Shown here: piece by piece, positions 30,252-37,126 of the stretch
Numbering within the stretch: the stretch's first letter is position 1
Layout: each line of letters begins with the position of its first letter
NCBI GenBank assembly: GCA_031280825.1
Contig: JAITGE010000009.1
Location: 1 to 37,126 of the forward strand
Origin: Oscillospiraceae bacterium
GTDB taxonomy: Bacteria; Bacillota; Clostridia; Oscillospirales; Acutalibacteraceae
Length of the DNA stretch: 37,126 bases
Direction: 5' to 3'
Notes under the pieces: generated by a model
Told to the model about the DNA's origin: nothing
The model's database searches: none
What the model saw: only the letters and a program-made list of their open reading frames with translations
Made by a program: the position numbers and the translations under genes

Positions 30252-31064
30252 ATGGAAAGCGTAACCACGCCGGATGGGATACAAGCCCTGCGCGAAAACA
30301 CGATTCTTGGCGATTTCACCTTTGAGAGCGCGAGCGTCATTTTCCGGGGCAAAGGCAACGTGCTGCTCACGCCGCCGGGCAAGACGTTGCGTCTGGAAGG
30401 CGCGGAGCTGTGCTTTGGCGGCGATAACAGCCTCGTGTTTTTAGATCACAGTGCGAAGCCCTGCAAGCTGCGGCTCTCCCTTTGGCACGACAGCTTTTGC
30501 TCCATCGGCAAAAATACATACTATAACGGGCTGCTGCACGTGCTGCTTTCGGAGCGCACGAACGCCTTTGTCGGCGACGACTGCCTTTTCAGCTTTGGCA
30601 ACTGGCTACGCACAGCCGACCCGCATTTGATATACGATGCCAAGGAAGGGCGGCGCATCAACCCCTCTCGCAGTATTTTCGTGGGCGATCACGTTTGGGT
30701 TGGGCAGGACGCCATGCTTCTCAAGGGGGCGCAAATCGGTTCGGGCAGTATCTTGGGCGCAAAGAGCCTGCTGGGCGGCAAGCGCGTGCCAAGCAACACG
30801 GTTTGGGGCGGCAACCCCGCCAAGCAAATCCGCAAGCATATTTTCTGGGGCGACGAATGCGTCCACACGTGGCGCAAGGAGAACAGCGACGCCAACGCGC
30901 AGCGCAAGCCGGGCGCATTCCTTTATACCGCAGACGACACTACACGGGATTTTCGCGCGTTCGAAAAAGAAATCCTGGTCTTACCCACAGCGATGCAGCG
31001 CGGCGAGGCGTTGCTGGCGTTCGCACAAAAAAATGAAAAAAACCGATTCTTTATTCGCAAATAG
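30252..31064 (+). CDS. Hexapeptide-repeat acyltransferase
   Basis: A 270-aa left-handed beta-helix protein. The N-terminal half has irregular strand repeats (SLVFLDHSAKPCKLRLSLW); the C-terminal part carries the acyltransferase core TADPHLIYD, IFVGDHVWVGQDAMLLKGA, IGSGSILGAKSLL and VWGGNPAKQIRKHI, with a catalytic-type His in the DHVW region. Such enzymes O-acetylate surface sugars. Its place after nifU, six bases downstream, has no obvious logic. The C-terminal 60 residues are helical and unassigned. Confidence 0.82.
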   Translation: MESVTTPDGIQALRENTILGDFTFESASVIFRGKGNVLLTPPGKTLRLEGAELCFGGDNSLVFLDHSAKPCKLRLSLWHDSFCSIGKNTYYNGLLHVLLSERTNAFVGDDCLFSFGNWLRTADPHLIYDAKEGRRINPSRSIFVGDHVWVGQDAMLLKGAQIGSGSILGAKSLLGGKRVPSNTVWGGNPAKQIRKHIFWGDECVHTWRKENSDANAQRKPGAFLYTADDTTRDFRAFEKEILVLPTAMQRGEALLAFAQKNEKNRFFIRK

Positions 31065-31079
31065 CGGCGGGAGAAAGCT

Positions 31080-31931
31080 ATGCCGGAGATCAAACGCGTT
31101 GCGGTAATCAATGATATTTGCGGGCTGGGGCGCTGCTCCCTGGCGGCTGCCTTGCCGGTGCTTTCCGTGCTGGGCGTGCAGCCCTGCCCCGTACCCACGA
31201 CAGTGCTGAGCAACCAAACCGGCTACGACAGCTACGCTCTGCTGGATTGCGAGCCCCTGTTGCGTCAATTCCCCGGCGAATGGCGCAAACGCGCTTTTCG
31301 CCCTGATGCCATCAGCACGGGCTTTTTCGCGAGCGTCGGGCAGGTGGAAGCCGCCCGCGCGCTGCTGCATGAAATTCCCCCTGCGGAGGACGGTTTTTTG
31401 CTGGTGGATCCTGTATTGGGCGATAACGGCGCTCCGTACCCCGTGATCACACCGCCGCTCTTTGATGCAATTGCGGCGTTAGCGCAAAAGGCGGATATAT
31501 TAACCCCGAACGTTACGGAAGCTTGCCTGCTTGCCGGCGAGCGCTGGGATGCATTCGAAGCCGCCGACGCGCCGGCGCAGGAGCGCCTTTTGCAAAGCAT
31601 GGGCGAGGCGTTTCTTTCGCGCGGCGCAAAGCTGGTCGCCATCACCGGCTGGCGCTGCGGCGGCGAAGTGCGCACCGTTCTGTGCTCCGCCGCTCTGCCT
31701 GACATGCTGGTATCCGCCAGCCCCGCGCTCCCCGGGAGTTATTCCGGCACAGGCGACCTTTTTGCCGCGGCGCTGTGCGGGCTTTTGCTGCGCGGAACCG
31801 CGCCGGAGCAAATGCTGCGCCGCATTGCGCGGTTTTTGGAGGCGTCGCTTGCCGCAGCTGCGGCCGCGGGTGTGCCCCGCAATGACGGCGTCCCCTTTGA
31901 ACCCTATCTCTCGTTGCTTTTGGAGGAGTAA
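31080..31931 (+). CDS. Pyridoxal/pyridoxamine kinase
   Basis: A 283-aa ribokinase-fold kinase that phosphorylates vitamin B6 vitamers. Motifs: NDICGLGRCSLAAALPVLS, PTTVLSNQTGY, LLVDPVLGDNG and SGTGDLFAAALCG (anion hole, catalytic Asp). The N-terminal block is typical of the PdxK/PdxY-like enzymes of Clostridia. GGGAG precedes the ATG. It lies between an acyltransferase and an ECF S component; together these suggest B6 salvage feeding PLP enzymes such as NifS in the same operon. Confidence 0.9.
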   Translation: MPEIKRVAVINDICGLGRCSLAAALPVLSVLGVQPCPVPTTVLSNQTGYDSYALLDCEPLLRQFPGEWRKRAFRPDAISTGFFASVGQVEAARALLHEIPPAEDGFLLVDPVLGDNGAPYPVITPPLFDAIAALAQKADILTPNVTEACLLAGERWDAFEAADAPAQERLLQSMGEAFLSRGAKLVAITGWRCGGEVRTVLCSAALPDMLVSASPALPGSYSGTGDLFAAALCGLLLRGTAPEQMLRRIARFLEASLAAAAAAGVPRNDGVPFEPYLSLLLEE

Positions 31932-31936
31932 ATCAA

Positions 31937-32479
31937 ATGCGGAAAACGAAAAGTACGCTGCCGCACCTGAGCCTCGCGGCAGTGTTTACGGCGTTGATCA
32001 CCGTTTTCACTGCCTATATCGGGCATATCCCGATGCCCGGCAACCTCGGGTATTTACATTTTGGCGACGCGCTGATCTTCCTTGCCGCCTGCTTGCTGCC
32101 AAAACCCTGGGCGATGGCGGCAGGGGCGTTGGGCGGCGGCTTGGCGGATATCCTCACATACCCCGCCTACACCCTCCCGACGGTAATCATCAAAGCAATG
32201 CTGCCGCTGGCCTTTAGCGCGAGGCGGCAAAAAATCCTTTGCCCGCAAAACCTGCTGGCGCTTCTGCCTGCGCTGCTCGTGAGCGCGGCGGGCTATCTAA
32301 CGGCGCAGCTCATCCTCTTTCGCGCGGAGGAAGCCGCCGCTTTTGGCTTGGTTCTGCAAAGCCTGGGCGGCAGCTTGGCGCAATGGGCGGGCAGTGCGGT
32401 GCTTTTTGCCTTGCTGGCGCTTGCGCTGGATAAAGCGAGCCTGAAAAAGCGATTTGAAGGCATGAAAAACAGGGCGTAG
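31937..32479 (+). CDS. ECF transporter S component, likely vitamin B6-related
   Basis: A 180-aa protein with six predicted membrane helices. The block NLGYLHFGDALIFLAACLLPKPWAMAAGALGG and PTVIIKAMLPLA belongs to the TIGR04002-like group of small substrate-binding subunits of energy-coupling factor transporters. The shared T and A components (ecfT, ecfA) are not in the window. The start has GGAGG eight to nine bases upstream and lies six bases after the pyridoxal kinase stop. The substrate (pyridoxine or pyridoxal) is inferred from that neighbour only. Confidence 0.85.
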   Translation: MRKTKSTLPHLSLAAVFTALITVFTAYIGHIPMPGNLGYLHFGDALIFLAACLLPKPWAMAAGALGGGLADILTYPAYTLPTVIIKAMLPLAFSARRQKILCPQNLLALLPALLVSAAGYLTAQLILFRAEEAAAFGLVLQSLGGSLAQWAGSAVLFALLALALDKASLKKRFEGMKNRA

Positions 32480-32491
32480 TGTCAAAAAGCC

Positions 32492-33382
32492 CTAAATGCC
32501 CGCTGTTTCACGAATATATTTCCGCGCTTTTAAAGCATACGCAAATGGGTTTGCCTTTGCGGGGTCCTGCTCCGCCTCCACCACAAGCCAGCCTTCGTAA
32601 TGCGCGCCGTCAAGAACCTCGAACAGCGGCGCAAAATCCACACAGCCGTCGCCCGGGACGGTAAACGCGCCCAGGCGTACCCCCTCCAAAAAGCTCAGCC
32701 TTTCCGCTTTGACCCGCGCCACAATTGTCGGGCGCATATCCTTCAAATGCACGTGCGCCACGCGGCGCGCGTGTTTTTGCAGCACTTGAACCGGGTCAAT
32801 GCCCGCAAAGCTCAAATGACCGCTGTCAAACAGCAAATGCACCAGCGCCGGGTCGGTGTTTTCCATCAGGCGGTCGATCTCCTCCTCCGTTTGCACCACC
32901 GTACCCATATGATGGTGGAAAGTAAGCTTCATGCCCTTTTTCACGGCGATTTCGCCCAACCGGTTCAGCCCGTCGCAGAGCCGCGCCCACTGCGCGCCGT
33001 CCATCACAGGCTTTTCATCAAAAACGGGCTTGCCTGTTCCCTGCACGCTGCCGCTCTGCTCGCTTGCGCCAATCACCCTCGCGCCGAGAAAGGCTAGAAA
33101 ATCCAGCTGCGCCTCGAATTCGGCGGCGACCTCCGCAAAGGGCTTTTCAAGCAAAAAGCTCGAAAACCAGCGGTTGCAGACCGTCAGCCCCCGCAGCCCG
33201 AGCGCCTCTTTGAGCGCGGCGCGGTCCGCGGGATACTTGTTGCCTACCTCGCAGCCCGTGAAGCCCGCCAGCGCCATTTCGCTCACGCATTGCTCAAAGG
33301 TATTTTCGCCGCCCAAATCCGGCATGTCGTCGTTCGTCCAGCCAATGGGCGCGATGCCGAGCCGCACATTTTTGAAAGCCAT
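32492..33382 (-). CDS. iolE: Inosose dehydratase IolE-like
   Basis: A 296-aa xylose-isomerase-like TIM barrel. The N-terminal LGIAPIGWTNDDMPDLGGE and EMALAGFTGCEVGNKYP are close to myo-inosose-2 dehydratase. Metal-site residues occur in FHHHMGTVV, LLFDSGHLSF, HVHLKDM and VVEAEQDP. The start MAFKNVRL at 33382 follows GGAGGTT. The neighbours are not iol genes, but mmsA/iolA is at 10.4 kb. It is the last gene of the TagF-like - GtrB - isomerase - iolE run. Confidence 0.9.
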   Translation of the reverse strand: MAFKNVRLGIAPIGWTNDDMPDLGGENTFEQCVSEMALAGFTGCEVGNKYPADRAALKEALGLRGLTVCNRWFSSFLLEKPFAEVAAEFEAQLDFLAFLGARVIGASEQSGSVQGTGKPVFDEKPVMDGAQWARLCDGLNRLGEIAVKKGMKLTFHHHMGTVVQTEEEIDRLMENTDPALVHLLFDSGHLSFAGIDPVQVLQKHARRVAHVHLKDMRPTIVARVKAERLSFLEGVRLGAFTVPGDGCVDFAPLFEVLDGAHYEGWLVVEAEQDPAKANPFAYALKARKYIRETAGI

Positions 33383-33408
33383 AGGGAAACCTCCAAGATT
33401 AATTTTTG

Positions 33409-33427
33409 ACGGCGGATTTTCCGCCGT
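33409..33427. repeat. Intercistronic hairpin before iolE
   Basis: ACGGCGG (33409-33415) and CCGCCGT (33421-33427) form a perfect 7-bp stem around a 5-nt loop between the isomerase stop and the iolE start. Without a T-run it looks more like an mRNA stability or processing element than a terminator. Confidence 0.5.
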
Positions 33428-33434
33428 TATGACA

Positions 33435-34232
33435 TTACTGCAAACCCGGCTCTGCACCGGACAGACCGCGAAGGTACGCGATGCTTATGCCCAGATCCTC
33501 CGGTCCGTTGATTTGCCCGGCCTCGACGGATATCCGCCCCGTGTAACCGATGCTTTGCAGGGCGGCGAAAAAGGGCTTGTAATCATATCCGTCAGCAGGC
33601 ATAGGGTATTTGCGCGTGCCCGGGCAGCCGATGTGGCAATGGTGCAGCAAAGCGTCCGCTTGCCTTAAAACCGAAAAATCCTCACCGTTTTCACACATAT
33701 GATACATATCCGCCAGCACAGCTACCCCGGGGTGCGCCGCCGCGCGCACCAGCGCCAGCCCCTCGGCGACCGTATTCAGGGTGTTGCATTCAGCAGATCG
33801 CAGTGGCTCGACCGCCAACCGCATCCCGTGCGCCAGCGCCAGATCCCCCGCGAGGCGCAAAAAGGGCAGCAAGCGCGCAAAGCTCTCCTCCCGGGTCATA
33901 CCCTCCGGGCGGCGGCGCGCCTTTGCCGAACCGAAAGCCACAACCGTACAGCCCACGCGCTCCGCGCGGGCAAAGCCCTTTTGCAGGAACGCCCGCAGGG
34001 GCGCGGTCTGTGTCCGGCTGCCAAAATCCATTTGCAGCAGCTGAAACTCGCCGGGCAAAAAGCCGTTCATTGCTTCCGCCCGCAGCCCGCAGCCCTCCAA
34101 GACCTCTACGGCTTCCGCAAAACGCGCGGCTTCCAGCTGCGCAACACCCAAAAAGCCGGTTTCAATATACGCACAGCCGGAGGTCCGCATCCAACCCGCG
34201 CTCAAAACAGGCGCACAGGCTCCCCATTTCAT
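33435..34232 (-). CDS. Xylose-isomerase-like TIM-barrel sugar epimerase/isomerase
   Basis: A 265-aa AP-endonuclease-2-fold barrel. Metal-binding positions are recognisable in AVEPLRSAECN, VLADMYHMCENGED, HHCHIGCPGTRKY and SVEAGQ. Members include IolI, hydroxypyruvate isomerase and ketose 3-epimerases; the specific reaction cannot be read from sequence. The ATG at 34232 overlaps the GtrB-like stop (ATGA), so it is translationally coupled to a glycosyltransferase, which is odd for a catabolic enzyme. The iolE gene lies 52 bp downstream. Confidence 0.85.
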   Translation of the reverse strand: MKWGACAPVLSAGWMRTSGCAYIETGFLGVAQLEAARFAEAVEVLEGCGLRAEAMNGFLPGEFQLLQMDFGSRTQTAPLRAFLQKGFARAERVGCTVVAFGSAKARRRPEGMTREESFARLLPFLRLAGDLALAHGMRLAVEPLRSAECNTLNTVAEGLALVRAAAHPGVAVLADMYHMCENGEDFSVLRQADALLHHCHIGCPGTRKYPMPADGYDYKPFFAALQSIGYTGRISVEAGQINGPEDLGISIAYLRGLSGAEPGLQ

Positions 34233-35188
34233 TGCGCTTCCTCTTCGCACCGCGCCGCCTTCGGCTCGCAAATTTCCCGGGCAAGGTAGATGGGGCGGCG
34301 CTTGCTTTCCACATATGTTTTGGCGAGGTATTCGCCCAGAATGCCCATAAAAAACAGCTGCGCCCCGCCCAAAAGGAGCAGCAACACCACCAGCGTCGCG
34401 TAGCCGGGCACGGCAATATCGAACGCCAGCTTTTGGATAACGACGACGACGCCGTAAACCAGGGAAGCCAGCGCCGCGCCCGCCCCGGCAAACGCGGCCA
34501 GCCGCAGCGGCATTGTGGTGAAGGAAACAATGCCGTCAAAGGCATACTTAAAGAGCTTCCAGGTTCCCCATTTTGTGCTGCCGGCGTGGCGTTCCCGCGC
34601 GGTATAGGGGACATAATGCGTTTGAAAGCCTACCCACGAGAAGATGCCCTTTGAAAAGCGGTTGTGCTCACACAGGGAAAGGACGGCATCCACCATAGAG
34701 CGCCGCATGGTACGGAAATCACTGGCGCCCTGAACAAATTCGATCTCCGTCACGCGGTTCATCAGCGCGTAGAAGCCGCGTTTTAAGAATACCGTCGCCG
34801 CGCCTTCGCGCCGCTGTTCCTGAAAGGCGGCGACGCAATCGTCCTCCGGGTGCGCCTCCAGATGCCGCACCATTTCCAGCGCAAGCGCGGGCGGCTGCTG
34901 CAAATCCGCGTCAATGAGCGTTACCAGCTCGCCCTTGGCGTGGGATAACCCTGCGTATATCGCGGATTCCTTACCGAAATTACGGCTGAAGCGCACCAAG
35001 CGCACGTTCTGCGCGGAATGCGCACGCAGCGCCTTGAGCGCCGCCCAGGTCGCGTCGCGGCTGCCGTCGTCTACAAAAACCATTTCATAGGCGAAGCCGC
35101 AATCAGCGAAGGCGGTCTCCACCGCGTCGTGCATGGCGCGCACGTTCTCCGCTTCGTTGTAGCAGGGCATTACGAGGGATAGACGCAT
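34229..35188 (-). CDS. GtrB-type polyprenyl-phosphate glycosyltransferase (GT2)
   Basis: A 319-aa protein with a GT2 domain (1-230): SLVMPCYNEAENV, FVDDGSRDAT, RFSRNFGKESA, DADLQQPP and the GASDFRTMRR acceptor loop, followed by two C-terminal membrane helices (about 233-300) typical of GtrB/YkcC/CsbB. It charges undecaprenyl phosphate with a sugar. GtrA-like and GT-C-like partners exist elsewhere in the window. AAAGGAAAG lies about eight bases upstream. It starts 18 bp after the TagF-like gene. Confidence 0.92.
   Translation of the reverse strand: MRLSLVMPCYNEAENVRAMHDAVETAFADCGFAYEMVFVDDGSRDATWAALKALRAHSAQNVRLVRFSRNFGKESAIYAGLSHAKGELVTLIDADLQQPPALALEMVRHLEAHPEDDCVAAFQEQRREGAATVFLKRGFYALMNRVTEIEFVQGASDFRTMRRSMVDAVLSLCEHNRFSKGIFSWVGFQTHYVPYTARERHAGSTKWGTWKLFKYAFDGIVSFTTMPLRLAAFAGAGAALASLVYGVVVVIQKLAFDIAVPGYATLVVLLLLLGGAQLFFMGILGEYLAKTYVESKRRPIYLAREICEPKAARCEEEAQ
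34272..34285 (+). promoter_or_regulatory. Noc-binding-site-like 14-mer inside the GtrB gene
   Basis: ATTTCCCGGGCAAG matches the Bacillus Noc site ATTTCCCGGGAAAT at 12 of 14 positions. It lies in coding sequence, where Noc sites are tolerated. One near-match is weak evidence. Confidence 0.25.
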
Positions 35189-35206
35189 ATCGCTTCTTCC
35201 TTTCCT

Positions 35207-36376
35207 TTATGACAGACGCAGGGCGTTCCCTTCTTGCGTAAAGCGAGCCAATATCCGTTCTGTGCAGTGCCCGTCGCAGGCAGGCATGAAGCGCCGCGCA
35301 AAGTGCTCCACGCGGGCTTTATCGAAGGCATTCCCAAACAACTGCCCGCGCACAGCTTCAGGGATTTCCGCGCACTGTTCCAGAATATCGCCCGGCACAA
35401 AGCTGCGGTAGGGATAGTAGAAGCTCCGCGCTGCGTCATAGGCGTCCAAATCATAAGCAAAAAAAAGCATGGGTCTGCCCAGCAGCGCATACTCAAAAAC
35501 CAAAGAAGAATAGTCGGCGATCAGTAAATCCGCCGCGCATAGCAACGCCTCAATGGGCAGGGCGCGGGCGTCAAAGGCGAAGTCTGCCGCGCTTCCCTCC
35601 GCAAGGGGAAACGGAACGTGCGGATGCGGCTTCAGCAAAAGAACGCAGTCGCCGCCCAACTGCGCAGCCAAAAACGGCAAATCCAACGCCGCGTCGTGCC
35701 GGGATTCACGCACGCTGTCGCCGCGGAAGGTCGGTGCGTAAAGCAAAATTTTTCGCCCGCCGATCTCCGGGAAGGCGGCAAGCACCCGCTCCCGCGCGGT
35801 CGCGGTAAAAGCGGCGTCAAAGAAGACATCCGTGCGCGGCGCACCCCAGGCATGCACGCGTTCCGGCGGGCACCGGAACGCTTCGGCGTAGTGCGGGATG
35901 ACCTCCGGCGCGGAAACGCACACATGGGTGTAATGCAAATGCATCGGGAGCCATTTGCGCACCCGCGCGCTCGGTCCCCACGCCGAATCCGCCGCTGAAT
36001 GCCCGAAGCGCTTAAACGCGCCGCAGCCGTGCCACACTTGCACCAGCGCCTGCCCTTTGCGCGGCGGGCATGCCAGCGCGGGCGAAAAGCTGTCGTCCAC
36101 AAAAAGGATGGCGGCGGAAGCGTAGTCAAAAACAAAAATAAGCGTCCGCAAAATCTGGCGGGGTTTGCGCGCCCGCGCCTTGCCAAACCAGTGGCATCCG
36201 TAGCCCTCGGCGCGGAAGCGTTCCAGCAGCAGGCGAAGATTTTCCGGCGGAGCCTCGTGAAATTCACTGCCAAAAAGAACCCTGCGCGGGTTGACACGCC
36301 GCAGGCAACCCACGCGGTAAACGCAAGGCCAAACCAGCCGCACCAGAATGAACCGCAGTACCAGCTTTGCTTTCAA
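35207..36376 (-). CDS. CDP-glycerol glycerophosphotransferase, TagF-like
   Basis: A 389-aa GT-B-fold enzyme of the poly(glycerophosphate) polymerase family, which builds teichoic-acid-like polymers. Signature segments: VQVWHGCGAFKRFG, YAPTFRGD, LLKPHPH, IADYSSLVFEYALLGRPMLFFAYD and YPYRSFVPG. It starts at a TTG (36376) with AAGGGGGC six bases upstream; no internal ATG precedes the conserved N-terminal helix. It is shorter than full TagF and equals the catalytic core. First gene of a leftward run with GtrB. LCP enzymes (17-20 kb) would attach such polymers to the wall. Confidence 0.9.
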   Translation of the reverse strand: MKAKLVLRFILVRLVWPCVYRVGCLRRVNPRRVLFGSEFHEAPPENLRLLLERFRAEGYGCHWFGKARARKPRQILRTLIFVFDYASAAILFVDDSFSPALACPPRKGQALVQVWHGCGAFKRFGHSAADSAWGPSARVRKWLPMHLHYTHVCVSAPEVIPHYAEAFRCPPERVHAWGAPRTDVFFDAAFTATARERVLAAFPEIGGRKILLYAPTFRGDSVRESRHDAALDLPFLAAQLGGDCVLLLKPHPHVPFPLAEGSAADFAFDARALPIEALLCAADLLIADYSSLVFEYALLGRPMLFFAYDLDAYDAARSFYYPYRSFVPGDILEQCAEIPEAVRGQLFGNAFDKARVEHFARRFMPACDGHCTERILARFTQEGNALRLS

Positions 36377-36399
36377 CCCAACGCCCCCTTGTCCACAAA

Positions 36400-36428
36400 A
36401 TTATAGCGCCAAACCAAAAAAAAGTCAA
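36400..36428 (-). promoter_or_regulatory. Sigma-A promoter for the TagF-like operon
   Basis: TTGACT (36428-36423), a 17-bp spacer and TATAAT (36405-36400) on the minus strand. A DnaA-box-like TTGTCCACA (36389-36397, plus strand) covers the likely transcription start. Confidence 0.8.
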
Positions 36429-36588
36429 CCCTGTATGTGCAAAAGAAGCGCGGTGCGCCGTGTGCACTTGAGAATTATGCTTGCATTTTCCTTCCGTATA
36501 TGATATGCATTTGCGCGATTTGAAGTGGCTCAAAACGCTCGTTTTTGACACAACTCGCTCCCTTGAAAACCCTTGTACCACACGGATT

Positions 36589-36630
36589 TCAGTTTTTGGT
36601 TTCACGAAATCAGTTTTTGGTTTCACGAAA
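36589..36630. repeat. Perfect 21-bp tandem duplication
   Basis: Two head-to-tail copies of a 21-bp unit ending in GGTTTCACGAAA (36589-36609 and 36610-36630), 27 bp upstream of a resolvase-like start codon. TTTCACGAAA is nearly palindromic, so this could be a recombinase or regulator binding site of a lost element. Confidence 0.75.
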
Positions 36631-36656
36631 AATGAACCAAGAAAGGATAAAAGCAC

Positions 36657-36746
36657 ATGCTCATCGGATACGCAAGGACAAGCCTTGAAAAACAAGCAAT
36701 TGCACTGCGCGATTTGAGCCAGTCAACGAGCGCCTGGCTATCGTAG
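36657..36746 (+). pseudogene. Serine recombinase 5' fragment
   Basis: ATG at 36657, with AAAGGA eight to nine bases upstream, opens MLIGYARTSLEKQ, the canonical start of Tn3-type resolvases/invertases with its catalytic-serine context (YARTS). Homology ends near 36692, where the sequence becomes the antisense end of an IS5-type remnant. The frame then closes at a TAG. The gene is broken by an insertion or deletion; about 29 codons remain. Confidence 0.7.
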
Positions 36747-36978
36747 CCCCGGTTGGCGTTGACCACCGCGCCTTCCACCGTCAAAGTGCACAAAAGCTGC
36801 GGGGCAAATTTGACGTCGTGTTCGTTTCCAGCGGACAAAAACAGGTGCAGCGGGTTGCCCGGCGCATCCACGACGCCATGGATTTTGGTGGTCAAGCCAC
36901 CGCGCGAACGCCCTATTTTTCAGGGAAATATTTCGCAATCCGTGCCCATTCTTCGTCTGTCATTTCGTAGCGCCGCAT
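36692..36978 (-). pseudogene. IS5-family transposase remnant
   Basis: Minus strand. It begins MRRYEMTDEEWARIAKYFPEK and hits a TAG. A different frame then continues GRSRGGLTTKIHGVVD ... GNPLHLFLSAGNEHD ... GAVVNANRGYDSQALVDWLKSRSAIAC. The whole middle between the N-terminal helix and the GRSRGG block is deleted and the C-terminus is lost at the resolvase junction. It is a dead DDE transposase of the IS5/ISL2-like group. Confidence 0.82.
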
Positions 36979-37004
36979 GATTGCTTCCTCGGTTCTTTCG
37001 TTTT

Positions 37005-37126
37005 ACCACAATCGCAATACTGGGCTCGTTTTGTGGGCTGCGCAACATGAAACAAATCCACCAGTGGGCAAGCAACGAAAATGAAGCGCTAGAATGGTCT
37101 GTCGAAACAATGCACTGGTTGTTGGA
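37005..37126 (+). pseudogene. ISAs1-family transposase C-terminal piece, partial
   Basis: The plus-strand frame reads LGSFCGLRNMKQIHQW, then EWSVETMHWLL, and runs off the window. The EWxxExMHWLLD stretch is characteristic of the C-terminal catalytic Glu region of ISAs1-family (H-repeat-like) transposases. The N-terminal two thirds are missing, because an IS5 remnant lies directly upstream. Confidence 0.6.

Noticed and set aside
32504-32512. TGTTTCACG, a half parS-like site in iolE
   Set aside because: The second half does not continue the parS palindrome (TGTTTCACGTGAAACA). Coding-sequence coincidence.
1-37126. tRNA, rRNA genes or CRISPR arrays
   Set aside because: No T-loop GGTTCGA context with a matching acceptor stem and no regularly spaced repeats were found. 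The only tandem repeat is the 21-bp pair near 36.6 kb.

Overview
The window looks like a chromosomal segment of a high-GC, spore-lineage Firmicute (class Clostridia, probably an uncultured gut member of Oscillospirales or Christensenellales). This is inferred from a GerA/SpoVAF-type germination gene, rsmG next to a Noc-type ParB protein, a DUF1292 gene next to a candidate 6S RNA, Clostridia-type ThyA and DUF512 proteins, tandem LytR-CpsA-Psr genes, ECF-type vitamin uptake, and strong Gram-positive Shine-Dalgarno and sigma-A signals. No taxonomic search was possible.

Layout. 1-9.5 kb: a degenerate S41 protease homologue; a leftward gtrA - hisJ-like - membrane protein operon; a SpoVAF-like germination protein facing it; the DUF512 radical-SAM protein; then a rightward pair of a DUF4474 protein and a membrane-anchored clan GH-A-like barrel, closed by a strong bidirectional terminator. 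9.5-13.8 kb (leftward): mmsA-thiG and rsmG-noc. 13.8-17.1 kb is the oddest part: a 240-bp run of perfect hairpins leads into a Cys-rich, signal-less SpaA/Ig-like protein, followed by half of a NodB deacetylase, a beta-propeller-like protein, a candidate 6S RNA, DUF1292 and a small membrane protein. 17.1-20.3 kb: two LCP genes. 20.3-23.8 kb: thyA, a nitroreductase and a GT-C-like membrane protein.

23.8-28.4 kb (leftward): an NYN-domain protein translationally coupled to malic enzyme behind a structured leader, then uxuA and lysC. 28.5-32.5 kb (rightward operon): nifS-nifU-acyltransferase-pyridoxal kinase-ECF S component, i.e. Fe-S assembly plus vitamin B6 salvage. 32.5-36.4 kb (leftward): iolE, a second TIM-barrel isomerase, a GtrB-type glycosyltransferase and a TagF-like glycerophosphotransferase. 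36.4-37.1 kb is a graveyard of mobile-element fragments: a resolvase 5' end, an IS5-family remnant and an ISAs1-family C-terminus running off the edge.

How the genes work together. Envelope glycopolymer genes recur (GtrA, GtrB, GT-C, TagF-like, two LCP ligases). Sugar-acid and inositol catabolism is represented by uxuA, iolE and mmsA/iolA. PLP-dependent NifS shares a transcript with B6 salvage. The most interesting items are the candidate 6S RNA, the hairpin-rich leader with its unusual product, the dead protease and truncated deacetylase, and the DUF4474/GH-A pair.
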